Below are positions 34,466 to 42,241 of a DNA stretch of 64,000 bases, piece by piece (the stretch's first letter is position 1; each line of letters begins with the position of its first letter). The stretch spans positions 3,038,001 through 3,102,000 of the forward strand of contig NC_015684.1 of assembly GCF_000218565.1 (NCBI RefSeq), read 5' to 3'. Both the position numbers and the translations under genes were made by a program. Below the pieces are notes generated by a model that made no database searches, was not told where the DNA came from, and saw only the letters and a program-made list of their open reading frames with translations. The DNA comes from Afipia carboxidovorans OM5. Its GTDB lineage: Bacteria > Pseudomonadota > Alphaproteobacteria > Rhizobiales > Xanthobacteraceae.

Positions 34466-35098
34466 TTAGATATCCCGGCCTTCGACCTTTTCCGTCAGCG
34501 TCTTGACCATCTCCGGCACCTTCTCCAGATGCGGATTGATAGCAAGCGCTCGGCGGAAGGCATCGAGCGCGCGTTTGTTGTCGCCGGTCTCTTCCAGAAT
34601 GAGGCCGAGCCCCGCCAGCGCCGCGAAGTGGCGCGGCTCGCGGCGCAGCACTTCCTGAATATCCTCCATGGCACGGACGTAATCGTTGCCCATGTAGTGC
34701 AGCGTCGCGCGCCTGTTCCAGGCTTCCACATAATCGGGCCGCAGCTTGATGATGGCATCGAGCAGCTTCAACGCGACGTCGGACTCCTTCTTCTCGACGG
34801 CGACGCGGGCGCGCGCCATCAGCAGCGCGACGGTGTCGCTCGGCGTCTTCATCCAGATCGCCCAGATCCGTGCTTCGACCGCGCGGGCACTGTCTTCATC
34901 GGGCGCGGCTCTCAGCGCCTCGAACAACACATCGAGATTCTTGACGTGTGAATTGACAGGCGGGAGTTTCTTCGGCGCTTCCGGCGGCCGCTGCTTCAGG
35001 CGGGATTCGGCATGCGCTACCACAGGCGCAACAGCAATGGCCGCGGCGAGGGCAAGTCCGGCTAAGACGTTGACGGCAGCATGCTGGCGCAAGGTCAT
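34466..35098 (-). CDS. Periplasmic TPR repeat protein
   Basis: A 210-aa protein with a signal peptide (LAGLALAAAIAVAPVVAHAES) and tetratricopeptide repeats over about residues 85-200: ALKLLDAIIKLRPDYVEAWNR, then AMEDIQEVLRREPRHFAALA and ALDAFRRALAINPHLEKVPE. These repeats mediate protein contacts, so it is probably an adapter in the periplasm. The partner is unknown. It is transcribed leftwards and is convergent with pyk. Confidence 0.85.
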   Translation of the reverse strand: MTLRQHAAVNVLAGLALAAAIAVAPVVAHAESRLKQRPPEAPKKLPPVNSHVKNLDVLFEALRAAPDEDSARAVEARIWAIWMKTPSDTVALLMARARVAVEKKESDVALKLLDAIIKLRPDYVEAWNRRATLHYMGNDYVRAMEDIQEVLRREPRHFAALAGLGLILEETGDNKRALDAFRRALAINPHLEKVPEMVKTLTEKVEGRDI

Positions 35099-35203
35099 AA
35101 GTGAATTTTAGACACGCAAACCGCCGCCTGCAAAGGGCAAGCGGCGCCAAACAATTGTGATGAGTTTGGGAACGCCGGACAGGTTCCGGCAGCGGTCAGG
35201 CGC

Positions 35204-35329
35204 TTAGCCCTGACGCGCCTTGAAGCGGCGCTGGACCTTGTTGATCACGTAAACCCGGCCCTTGCGACGGACCAGACGGTTGTTGCGGTGACGGCCACGG
35301 AGCGACTTCAGCGAGTTACGGACCTTCAT
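35204..35329 (-). CDS. rpmJ: 50S ribosomal protein L36
   Basis: A 41-aa basic protein, MKVRNSLKSLRGRHRNN then RLVRRKGRVYVINKVQRRFKARQG. It is the zinc-free form of L36, as the usual four zinc ligands (CxxC, C, H) are missing; the first position C is replaced, as in L36 paralogs of many proteobacteria. The frame is open upstream to 35491 but the ATG at 35329 matches the family start. It stands alone. Confidence 0.95.
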   Translation of the reverse strand: MKVRNSLKSLRGRHRNNRLVRRKGRVYVINKVQRRFKARQG

Positions 35330-35551
35330 GGGACAATGCTCTTGCGAAAGGCCGTTCAACAGGCCGAGTTGCATCAGATTTTTTCTATGGGCGCCCGGGC
35401 GGACAGGCCGTCGCCGGGATGGCCGGTTTCTAGAGACCACCGGGCGGAATGTCAATGCAATCAAGGCGTTTTCGCCCCGTAGAAGGACCAAAACCCGTCC
35501 ATTTTCGCTCTTTCACCCTCTGAATCGTTGGAAAACCTGAGATTCTCAAGT

Positions 35552-36493
35552 TCAGGGCATAGCCTCCCTGGCCCGCGCAGCGGCAGCGGCCCTGCCCAAC
35601 CGGGAGAGATGTGTGGCGAGGAACTCGATCAACGCCTCGACCCGCGCGGGCCGCGGACCGCCCGGCGGCATCACCAGATGCACCGCGCCCTCGGCCTGCT
35701 TCCAGCCCTTGAGGACCACCTCGACCTGCTTTTTGGCGATCGCCTCACCGATAATGAAGTCGGGCAGATCGGCAATGCCGTAACCGGCGAGCAGCGCAGG
35801 GATTACCGCTTCGCCATTATTGACCCGCAGCGGCCCCGACGGCCGCACCGACACCTCTTCGCCTGCGGCGTTGGCGTAGTGCCAGACATCCGGCGTTGTC
35901 CGGTAGGCGTAGCTGAAGCAGCGATGCTGGGCGAGATGCATCGGGTGCGTCGGCCGGCCGTACTTCTTCAAGTAAGACGGCGCCGCGACGGTATAGGCCG
36001 GCATCGGGCAGAGCCGCCGCGCCACCAGCGAGGAATCCGGCAGCCGCGCGATCCGCACGCCGATGTCGAACCCCTCCCCGATCAGATCGACCATCGCATC
36101 GCTCAGATGCAGATCGATCGACACATCGGGATATTGCGCGAGAAACTCCGGCAGCAGCGGTGCGATCACGCGCTGGCCGAACGTCATTGGCACGGCGAGC
36201 CGCACCACGCCCCGCGGCGCCGCGGCCTGCGACAGCGCTTCGTTCTCCACCGCTTCCGCATCCGCCAGGAGTTGCGCCGCGCGTACCGACAGCGCACGCC
36301 CGGCATCGGTCAGCGCCAAACGGCGCGAACTGCGGTTGAACAACCGCGCACCTAATCGCTCCTCCAGTCGGCTGACCGCCTTGGAGACGGTGGCCTTCGA
36401 GAACTTGAGTTCGCGCGCAGCAGACGCGAAGGAGCGCAACTCCACCACCTTGGCGAAGATCGCCATCGCCTCGAAATCGGGAAGTTTTGCCAC
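35552..36493 (-). CDS. LysR-type transcriptional regulator
   Basis: A 313-aa LysR protein. The N-terminal HTH reads FAKVVELRSFASAARELKFS, then KATVSKAVSRLEERLGARLF (about residues 13-52). The effector domain follows. It belongs to the CrgA-like group by features such as VRLAVPMTFGQRVIAPLLPEF. It is divergent from pirin-wrbA, and the 150-bp gap holds an inverted repeat, so it likely controls pirin and wrbA (inference). Confidence 0.93.
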   Translation of the reverse strand: MAKLPDFEAMAIFAKVVELRSFASAARELKFSKATVSKAVSRLEERLGARLFNRSSRRLALTDAGRALSVRAAQLLADAEAVENEALSQAAAPRGVVRLAVPMTFGQRVIAPLLPEFLAQYPDVSIDLHLSDAMVDLIGEGFDIGVRIARLPDSSLVARRLCPMPAYTVAAPSYLKKYGRPTHPMHLAQHRCFSYAYRTTPDVWHYANAAGEEVSVRPSGPLRVNNGEAVIPALLAGYGIADLPDFIIGEAIAKKQVEVVLKGWKQAEGAVHLVMPPGGPRPARVEALIEFLATHLSRLGRAAAAARAREAMP

Positions 36494-36545
36494 CGCTCTT
36501 TCTCCATGCCACGCCGGCGTGCCATAACTCCCACAGGTTTATTTT

Positions 36546-36573
36546 TAGAAACGATGAATTTCAATAGTTTCTA
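36546..36573. promoter_or_regulatory. LysR-type dyad between the regulator and pirin
   Basis: TAGAAAC (36546-36552) and GTTTCTA (36567-36573) are perfect 7-bp arms with a 14-base AT-rich spacer. Spacing and place fit a LysR binding dyad. Confidence 0.55.
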
Positions 36574-36643
36574 TTTTTAGATCATACGAAGCGGCCTAGA
36601 TCATCCTCATCGAAATCGCTGACCCCAGCCAACGGAGGATGAC

Positions 36644-37345
36644 ATGATCGAACTGCGTCCCTTCAATTCGCTCGGCGGTGCCAACCACGGCTGGCTCAAC
36701 GCCAAGCATCATTTCTCGTTTGCGAGCTACTATGACCCCGACCGCATGAGCCATGGCGCACTGCGCGTCTGGAACGACGACGAGATCGCGCCGAATTCCG
36801 GCTTCCCGCCGCACCCGCATTCCGACATGGAGATCATCACCTATGTCCGCGAAGGCGCGATCACCCATCAGGACAGCCTCGGCAACAAGGGGCGGACCGA
36901 GGCGGGCGACGTGCAGGTAATGAGCGCGGGCTCCGGCATCCGGCACGCCGAATATAACCTCGAGCCGGTGACGACCCGGATCTTCCAGATCTGGATCGAG
37001 CCGACCGAGCAAGGCGGCCAGCCCTGCTGGGGCGCCAAGCCGTTCCCGAAGGGCAACCGCTCCGGCAGGTTCGTGACACTCGCAAGCGGCTTCAAGGATG
37101 ATGCCGACGCGCTGCCGATCCGTGCCGAGGCGCGGGTGCTCGGCACCACGCTCAAGGCCGGCGAGAGCGCCGATATCACGCTCGGCGATAACCACCAGGG
37201 TTATCTCGTGCCCGCAACCGGCGCGGTCGAAGTCAACGGCGTGCGCGCCAATGCCCGCGACGGCGTGGCCATCAGCAATGAGGCGGCGCTGCGCATCACC
37301 GCGCTCGCCGATACCGAGCTCGTACTGGTGGAGACGGCGCAATGA
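36644..37345 (+). CDS. Pirin family protein (YhhW-like, quercetinase fold)
   Basis: A 233-aa bicupin. The metal site is complete: H57 and H59 (PPHPHSDME), H101 and E103 (GIRHAEYN). Bacterial pirins of this type can show quercetin 2,3-dioxygenase activity in vitro; the physiological substrate is unknown. GGAGG precedes the start. The C-terminal cupin half lacks metal ligands, as usual. It is followed by wrbA on the same strand, and both may answer redox or quinone stress under the divergent LysR regulator (inference). Confidence 0.93.
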   Translation: MIELRPFNSLGGANHGWLNAKHHFSFASYYDPDRMSHGALRVWNDDEIAPNSGFPPHPHSDMEIITYVREGAITHQDSLGNKGRTEAGDVQVMSAGSGIRHAEYNLEPVTTRIFQIWIEPTEQGGQPCWGAKPFPKGNRSGRFVTLASGFKDDADALPIRAEARVLGTTLKAGESADITLGDNHQGYLVPATGAVEVNGVRANARDGVAISNEAALRITALADTELVLVETAQ

Positions 37346-37437
37346 TCGATCTGCTGATCGTGATGCCCGTCGTCACTGCAAGCATCCGCAACCTGTTCGG
37401 GCGCGCGCTGGTCTGCCGCTCCCACCTGCAACGCTAA
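37342..37437 (+). CDS. Possible 31-aa ORF overlapping the pirin stop
   Basis: An ATG overlaps the pirin TGA by 4 nt (ATGA), opening a 31-codon frame: MIDLLIVMPVVTASIRNLFG, then RALVCRSHLQR. It resembles a translationally coupled short peptide with a hydrophobic start. There is no independent support, and it could be chance or the remnant of a longer gene. Confidence 0.25.
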   Translation: MIDLLIVMPVVTASIRNLFGRALVCRSHLQR

Positions 37438-37442
37438 CCGAC

Positions 37443-37469
37443 ATGTCGTGGCCTCCGTGGCCACGACAT
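37443..37469 (+). terminator. Hairpin between pirin and wrbA
   Basis: ATGTCGTGGCC (37443-37453) and GGCCACGACAT (37459-37469) form a perfect 11-bp stem with TCCGT loop. No T tract follows, so it may be a processing or attenuation element. Confidence 0.5.
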
Positions 37470-37509
37470 CCTCCTCATTCAACCCCAGCATCTTCATGGA
37501 GAACTTCCG

Positions 37510-38109
37510 ATGACCAAGGTCCTCGTTCTTTATTATTCCGCCTACGGCCACATCGAGGCGATGGCCAATGCCGTTGCCGAAGGCGCGCGCGAGGCCGGCG
37601 CCAGCGTCGACATCAAGCGCGTGCCTGAACTGGTGCCCGCTGAAGTCGCCAAGGCCGCGCATTTCAAGCTCGATCAGGCCGCACCGGTCGCAAAGGTCGA
37701 GGATCTTGCGAATTACGACGCCATCATCGTCGGCACCGGTACGCGCTTCGGCCGCATGTCGTCACAGATGGCAAACTTCCTCGATCAGGCCGGCGGCCTG
37801 TGGGCCAAGGGCGCACTGCACGGCAAGGTCGGCGGCGCATTCACTTCGACCGCGACCCAGCACGGCGGCCAGGAGATGACGCTGTTTTCGATCATCACCA
37901 ACCTTCTGCATTTTGGCATGGTGGTCGTCGGTCTCAACTACGGCTTTGCCGGACAGATGGGCGTGAAGGAAGTGACCGGCGGCGCACCTTACGGTGCGAC
38001 CACGATCACTGATGGCGACGGCTCGCGCTTGCCAAGCGAGAACGAACTCAATGGCGCGCGCTATCAGGGCCGCACCATCGCCGAGACGGCGAAGAAACTG
38101 CACGGGTAA
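37510..38109 (+). CDS. wrbA: NAD(P)H:quinone oxidoreductase type IV (WrbA)
   Basis: A 199-aa flavodoxin-fold protein. FMN-phosphate loop YYSAYGHIEAMA (about residues 8-19), then VGTGTRFGRMSSQMANFLDQ and TSTATQHGGQEMTL. WrbA reduces quinones by two electrons, avoiding semiquinones, with FMN as cofactor. Length is normal (about 198). It follows pirin on the same strand, 72 bases beyond the tiny frame, and a repeat copy follows it. Confidence 0.96.
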   Translation: MTKVLVLYYSAYGHIEAMANAVAEGAREAGASVDIKRVPELVPAEVAKAAHFKLDQAAPVAKVEDLANYDAIIVGTGTRFGRMSSQMANFLDQAGGLWAKGALHGKVGGAFTSTATQHGGQEMTLFSIITNLLHFGMVVVGLNYGFAGQMGVKEVTGGAPYGATTITDGDGSRLPSENELNGARYQGRTIAETAKKLHG

Positions 38110-38130
38110 GCATCAGCTCCAAACCCTAAA

Positions 38131-38214
38131 GTCATTGCCGGGCTTGACCCGGCAATCCATCTTGAAAAGAAGCATTTCTTGTTCGATGGATGCCCGGGTA
38201 AGCCCGGGCATGAC
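38131..38214. repeat. Intergenic palindromic repeat, copy 5
   Basis: GTCATTGCCGGGCTTGACCCGGCAATCCATC at one end and GATGGATGCCCGGGTAAGCCCGGGCATGAC at the other. Here both arms are of the GCC-GGG type. It lies between convergent wrbA and the DUF3175 gene. Confidence 0.9.
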
Positions 38215-38258
38215 GGTCTTTTTGCGCGACACCTCCCGTGCCACGCAACGCCGAATAG

Positions 38259-38684
38259 CTACGCCGCCCTGCCGAAGGCCTTGCGCAATTCGCCCTTGGC
38301 GGCTTCCAGCTTCTTGCGGCGCGTGGCCGGCAGGTTCTTGCCCGCACGGTTGATGTAGAACACCAGCATCGACATCGCCGAGCGATACGGATCGCTCTTG
38401 CGCCGATGGCTTTCCTCAGCCGAGCGTTTCAGCGAGCGCGCGATCGCCTTCGGGCTATCCAGCTTGAAGACATTCTTCTTCAGATCGAAGGCGTCGCTTT
38501 TCTCGGTCACGTGCTTCGACCATTTCTTCACAGGCCGCTTAGCATGATGCGTCTTGGCATGACGCCCACTGCTCTTGCGCGCACCCGCCCGCCTCGCTGT
38601 GGATTTACTACTTGCTTTGCGCGCATGAGTGCCACGCGATTTTGATGACGCCGTTCGTTTGCGCCGTGTCACGGTTTTTGCCAT
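38259..38684 (-). CDS. DUF3175 family protein
   Basis: A 141-aa protein from the ATG at 38684 (MAKTVTRRKR). The first 55 residues are a highly basic Lys/Arg/Ser/Ala-rich tail, like DNA-binding tails. The rest is the DUF3175 domain: KKWSKHVTEKSDAFDLKKNV, then SLKRSAEESHRRKSDPYRSA and MSMLVFYINRAGKNL. Function is unknown; the basic tail hints at nucleic acid binding. It is divergent from the dehalogenase and convergent with wrbA. Confidence 0.88.
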   Translation of the reverse strand: MAKTVTRRKRTASSKSRGTHARKASSKSTARRAGARKSSGRHAKTHHAKRPVKKWSKHVTEKSDAFDLKKNVFKLDSPKAIARSLKRSAEESHRRKSDPYRSAMSMLVFYINRAGKNLPATRRKKLEAAKGELRKAFGRAA

Positions 38685-38765
38685 GGTTTGCGTCCTTCCG
38701 CGAATGGAACGACGCTTCAACGCGGCACCCGGTATCAGGTTCGGCTTTCGTAAAACGGACTTTCC

Positions 38766-39503
38766 ATGACCATCAAAGCTTTCGTCTTCGACGCCTACGG
38801 CACACTCTACGATATCCAGTCCGTCGCCACCGTGACCGAGGAGGCTTTCCCCGGCTATGGCGACATCATCACGCAGATCTGGCGCATGAAGCAGCTCGAA
38901 TACACCTGGCAGCGCAGCATGATGCAGCGCTACGCAGATTTCTCCGTGGTGACGCGGGAATCGCTCGTCTACTCGCTGAAGCTGCTCGGCCTCACATATT
39001 CCGATGATGCGTTTGAACGCATCATGGACAAGTATGTCCATCTCGACCTGTATCCGGATGCCAAGGCGGCACTCGCAGCGCTGAGCGGCTACAAGCTCGC
39101 CATTCTCTCGAACGGCAGCAGCGGGATGCTGAACGATCTCGTGAAGAATACCGGCCTCGACCAGGTGCTCGATGCCACCATCAGCATCGACAGCGAGCGC
39201 ATTTTCAAGCCCGCACCGCAGGCCTACACGCTGATCGAAAAGAAACTCGGCATGAAGCCGAGCGATGTGATGTTCGTCTCGTCAAATCCGTTCGACGTCG
39301 CGGGCGCGAAATCCTTCGGCCTCAACGTCGCGTGGATCGAGCGGGTCACGCCGCAGGCGATGGCAGCCGAGTTCAAGCCCGGCGCTCCGGTTGCGCCCGT
39401 TACGATGTTTAAGGCCGTACGCACGCAGATGGACGAACTGGGATTTTTACCGGACCACCGTATCCGCGCCCTTGCCGAGTTGCCGAAGGTCGTCGGAAAA
39501 TAA
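38766..39503 (+). CDS. Haloacid dehalogenase, type II (L-2-haloacid)
   Basis: A 245-aa HAD enzyme of the L-2-haloacid dehalogenase group. Nucleophile D9 is in FVFDAYGTLYD; WRMKQLEYTWQRSMMQRY carries the conserved arginine/tyrosine region; LAILSNGSSGML, FKPAPQAYTLI (lysine) and SSNPFDVAGAKSFGLNVAWI complete the site. The expected reaction is hydrolysis of L-2-haloacids to D-2-hydroxyacids. The physiological substrate may not be halogenated. It stands alone, convergent with DUF3297. Confidence 0.92.
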   Translation: MTIKAFVFDAYGTLYDIQSVATVTEEAFPGYGDIITQIWRMKQLEYTWQRSMMQRYADFSVVTRESLVYSLKLLGLTYSDDAFERIMDKYVHLDLYPDAKAALAALSGYKLAILSNGSSGMLNDLVKNTGLDQVLDATISIDSERIFKPAPQAYTLIEKKLGMKPSDVMFVSSNPFDVAGAKSFGLNVAWIERVTPQAMAAEFKPGAPVAPVTMFKAVRTQMDELGFLPDHRIRALAELPKVVGK

Positions 39504-39513
39504 GCCGCTGCGC

Positions 39514-39750
39514 TCAGCTTTTGAAATACGGCTCGACGGTGCCGGAGAATTTCATCGTCACCGGATTGCCGTGACGATCCTTGGCCGAGCCGACCGCCAT
39601 CCGTACCCAGCCCTCGCTGACGCAATATTCCTCGATGTTGGTCTTCTCGACGCCCTTGAAGCGTATGCCGATATCGCGCGACAGAACCTTCTCGTCGTAG
39701 AACGGGCTGTTCGGATCGACCGACAGACGGTCGGGAAGCTCATCGCTCAT
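39514..39750 (-). CDS. DUF3297 family protein
   Basis: A 78-aa protein with all DUF3297 features: LPDRLSVDPNSPFYDEKVLS, then IGIRFKGVEKTNIEEYCVSE and GWVRMAVGSAKDRHGNPVTM. Function is unknown. Its stop is 10 bases from the convergent dehalogenase stop, so the two messages overlap at their 3' ends. Confidence 0.92.
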   Translation of the reverse strand: MSDELPDRLSVDPNSPFYDEKVLSRDIGIRFKGVEKTNIEEYCVSEGWVRMAVGSAKDRHGNPVTMKFSGTVEPYFKS

Positions 39751-39853
39751 CTTGAATTGCCTCTAAACTTTGAAACCTTCGTGCCATCACATCGCGCACC
39801 GCGCATGACGGTCTTGCGCCGCGTCCTGCCGTTACGCACCGCAACGGTAAATG

Positions 39854-39940
39854 TCAAAACGGCAATTGGCCGCTTTTGAAATAATACATCGCGAGAAAGC
39901 CGATCGCCAACCCGATCACGACACCGAGTGCCACCCGCAT
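39854..39940 (-). CDS. 28-aa membrane microprotein candidate
   Basis: An ATG at 39940 is preceded by GGAGGAGGCGCGC, one of the best ribosome binding sites in the window. It opens a 28-codon frame: MRVALGVVIGLAIGFLAMYY followed by FKSGQLPF and a TGA. It is one hydrophobic helix with an arginine at the N-terminal side and a lysine after it, so an inner-membrane microprotein is likely. It sits in the 376-base gap between DUF3297 and transketolase. It is too short to be predicted by usual gene callers. No function is assigned. Confidence 0.6.
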   Translation of the reverse strand: MRVALGVVIGLAIGFLAMYYFKSGQLPF

Positions 39941-40126
39941 GCGCGCCTCCTCCGTGAATTTTCGTCCGGGCCTCATGATCGCATGCGCCGCAAAACGTCA
40001 AGCGGGCCGCCTTTCACAACGCCGCGACGGTACCCGCAAGGGGAACCTTCCCGTCTTACATCCGTTTCATTCGAGGTCTAGCTTTGCCGCCGGGGGGCGC
40101 TGCGGCCGAAGCAGGACATCTCAGCC

Positions 40127-42241
40127 ATGCCGGGGATAACTCCAATGGATGCACCGCGCTCGACATCGGATGATCGGCCACGCGCCCCCGGCAATATCGA
40201 TCAACTCTGCATCAATACCATCCGCACCCTTACCGTCGATTCCGTGCAGAAGGCGAATTCCGGCCATGCCGGCGCGCCGATGGGGTTGGCGCCGGTCGCC
40301 TATACGCTGTGGCAGGAGGTGCTGCGTTACGATCCGACCGAGCCGCTGTGGCCGAACCGCGACCGCTTCGTGCTGTCCTGCGGCCACGCGTCGATGCTGC
40401 TCTACGCACTGATACACCTGTCCGGCATCAAGCGGCTGAAGGATGGCAAGGTCACGAACGAGCCTGCAGTGTCGCTCGACGACATCGAGCATTTCCGCCA
40501 GATCGACAGCGTCACGCCGGGCCATCCCGAATACGGCCACACCACCGGCGTCGAGACCACCACCGGCCCGCTTGGGCAGGGTTGCGGCAACAGCGTCGGC
40601 ATGGCGATCGCCTCGCGCTGGCTTGGCGCACATTACAATCGGCCGGGACACACCGTTTTCGATTTCAACGTCTACACCATCTGCAGTGATGGCGATCTGA
40701 TGGAGGGTGTCGCCTCCGAAGCCGCCTCGCTCGCCGGCCATCTCGGGCTCGACAATCTGTGCTGGATCTACGACAGCAACACCGTCACCATCGAAGGCCA
40801 CACCGAGCTTGCTTTCGATGAGAACGTCGCGGAACGTTTCCGCGGCTATGGCTGGCACGTCACCAATATCTCGGACGCCAACGACTGCAGCCGCACCCGT
40901 GCCACGCTGGAAGAATTCCGCGAGACCAAGGGCCGTCCGACTCTCATCATCGTCAACAGCGTGATCGGCTACGGCGCGCCGGACCTGCAGGGCACTTCAA
41001 AGATTCACAGCGACCCGCTTGGCGCCGAGGAAATCCGAAAGGTCAAAGCCTTTCTCGGCTTTCCGGAGGACAAGGATTTCTACATCCCCGACGGCGTTCT
41101 GGAGCGCTTCCGTGAGGGCATCGGCCAGCGCGGCGCGGCGGCACGGGCGGCGTGGGAAAAGAACTTCAGGGATTACGCCGCGACCTACCGCCACGAAGCG
41201 ACGCAGATCGAGCGCTGCCTGAAGCACGAGTTGCCGGAAAGCTGGGCCAGCGCGCTTCCCGTCTTCAAGGCTGATGCCAAAGGCATCGCCACCCGCGAAG
41301 CGTCCGGCAAAGTGCTGAACGCCATCGCCGAGGAATTGCCGTGGGTGCTTGGCGGCGCCGCCGACCTCGCGCCCTCAACGAAAACAAAACTTACGACTGA
41401 GGGCATGGGCGCGCTGGAGAAGACGACGCCGGGTGGACGCAACATGCATTTCGGTGTGCGCGAACACGGCATGGGCGCGATCGTCAACGGGCTCGGCCTC
41501 TGCCACCTGCGGGCCTATGGCGCGACGTTCCTGATCTTTTCGGACTATATGCGCCCGCCGATCCGCCTTGCCGCGCTGATGCGGCTGCCAGTCTTCCACG
41601 TCTTCACCCACGATTCGATTGGCGTCGGCGAGGATGGCCCGACCCATCAGCCGGTCGAACAGCTCGCGAGCCTGCGCGCCATTCCCGGCCTCGTGACGCT
41701 GCGGCCTGCCGACGCCAACGAGGTGAGCGAGGCGTATCGCGTGATCTTCACCCTGAAGGACACGCCGGCCGCGCTGATCCTGAGCCGCCAGCCGCTGCCG
41801 ATTTTCGATCGCGGCAAATATGCTCCCGCCTCCGGCCTCGCGCGCGGCGCCTACATCATGGCGGATGACGGCGGTGAGCCGCAGGTGATCCTGATCGGCA
41901 CCGGCAGCGAGGTGCAATTGTGCGTCGCCGCCTATGAAGAGTTGAAAACCCGCGGTCTCCGTGCGCGCGTCGTCAGCATGCCGTCCTGGGATTTGTTCGA
42001 GAAACAGGACAAATCCTACCGTGACACCGTGCTGCCGCCGCGCATCACCGCGCGGGTGACGGTGGAGCAAGGCTCCACCATCGGCTGGGACCGCTACGCA
42101 GGCCCTTCCGGTGCCATCATCGGTATGCATACTTTCGGCTCGTCGGCGCCGCTGAAAGATCTGTTGAAGAAATTCGGCTTCGCACCGGATAAGGTTGTCG
42201 AAGCGGCATTGCGTCAAATCGAACAGAACAAGGCATCATGA
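40127..42241 (+). CDS. tkt: Transketolase
   Basis: A 704-aa thiamine diphosphate enzyme that shuttles two-carbon units in the non-oxidative pentose phosphate path and in carbon fixation. N-terminal: NSGHAGAPMGLAPVAYTLW, CGHASMLLYALIHL, TTGPLGQGCGNSVGMA, and the ThDP motif CSDGDLMEG. C-terminal: FGVREHGMGAI and HDSIGVGEDGPTHQPVEQL. It heads the pentose phosphate operon. Its stop overlaps the tal-pgi start by 4 nt (ATGA). The first 23 residues are a short N-terminal extension; the ATG at 40127 could be preceded by other starts. Confidence 0.97.
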   Translation: MPGITPMDAPRSTSDDRPRAPGNIDQLCINTIRTLTVDSVQKANSGHAGAPMGLAPVAYTLWQEVLRYDPTEPLWPNRDRFVLSCGHASMLLYALIHLSGIKRLKDGKVTNEPAVSLDDIEHFRQIDSVTPGHPEYGHTTGVETTTGPLGQGCGNSVGMAIASRWLGAHYNRPGHTVFDFNVYTICSDGDLMEGVASEAASLAGHLGLDNLCWIYDSNTVTIEGHTELAFDENVAERFRGYGWHVTNISDANDCSRTRATLEEFRETKGRPTLIIVNSVIGYGAPDLQGTSKIHSDPLGAEEIRKVKAFLGFPEDKDFYIPDGVLERFREGIGQRGAAARAAWEKNFRDYAATYRHEATQIERCLKHELPESWASALPVFKADAKGIATREASGKVLNAIAEELPWVLGGAADLAPSTKTKLTTEGMGALEKTTPGGRNMHFGVREHGMGAIVNGLGLCHLRAYGATFLIFSDYMRPPIRLAALMRLPVFHVFTHDSIGVGEDGPTHQPVEQLASLRAIPGLVTLRPADANEVSEAYRVIFTLKDTPAALILSRQPLPIFDRGKYAPASGLARGAYIMADDGGEPQVILIGTGSEVQLCVAAYEELKTRGLRARVVSMPSWDLFEKQDKSYRDTVLPPRITARVTVEQGSTIGWDRYAGPSGAIIGMHTFGSSAPLKDLLKKFGFAPDKVVEAALRQIEQNKAS

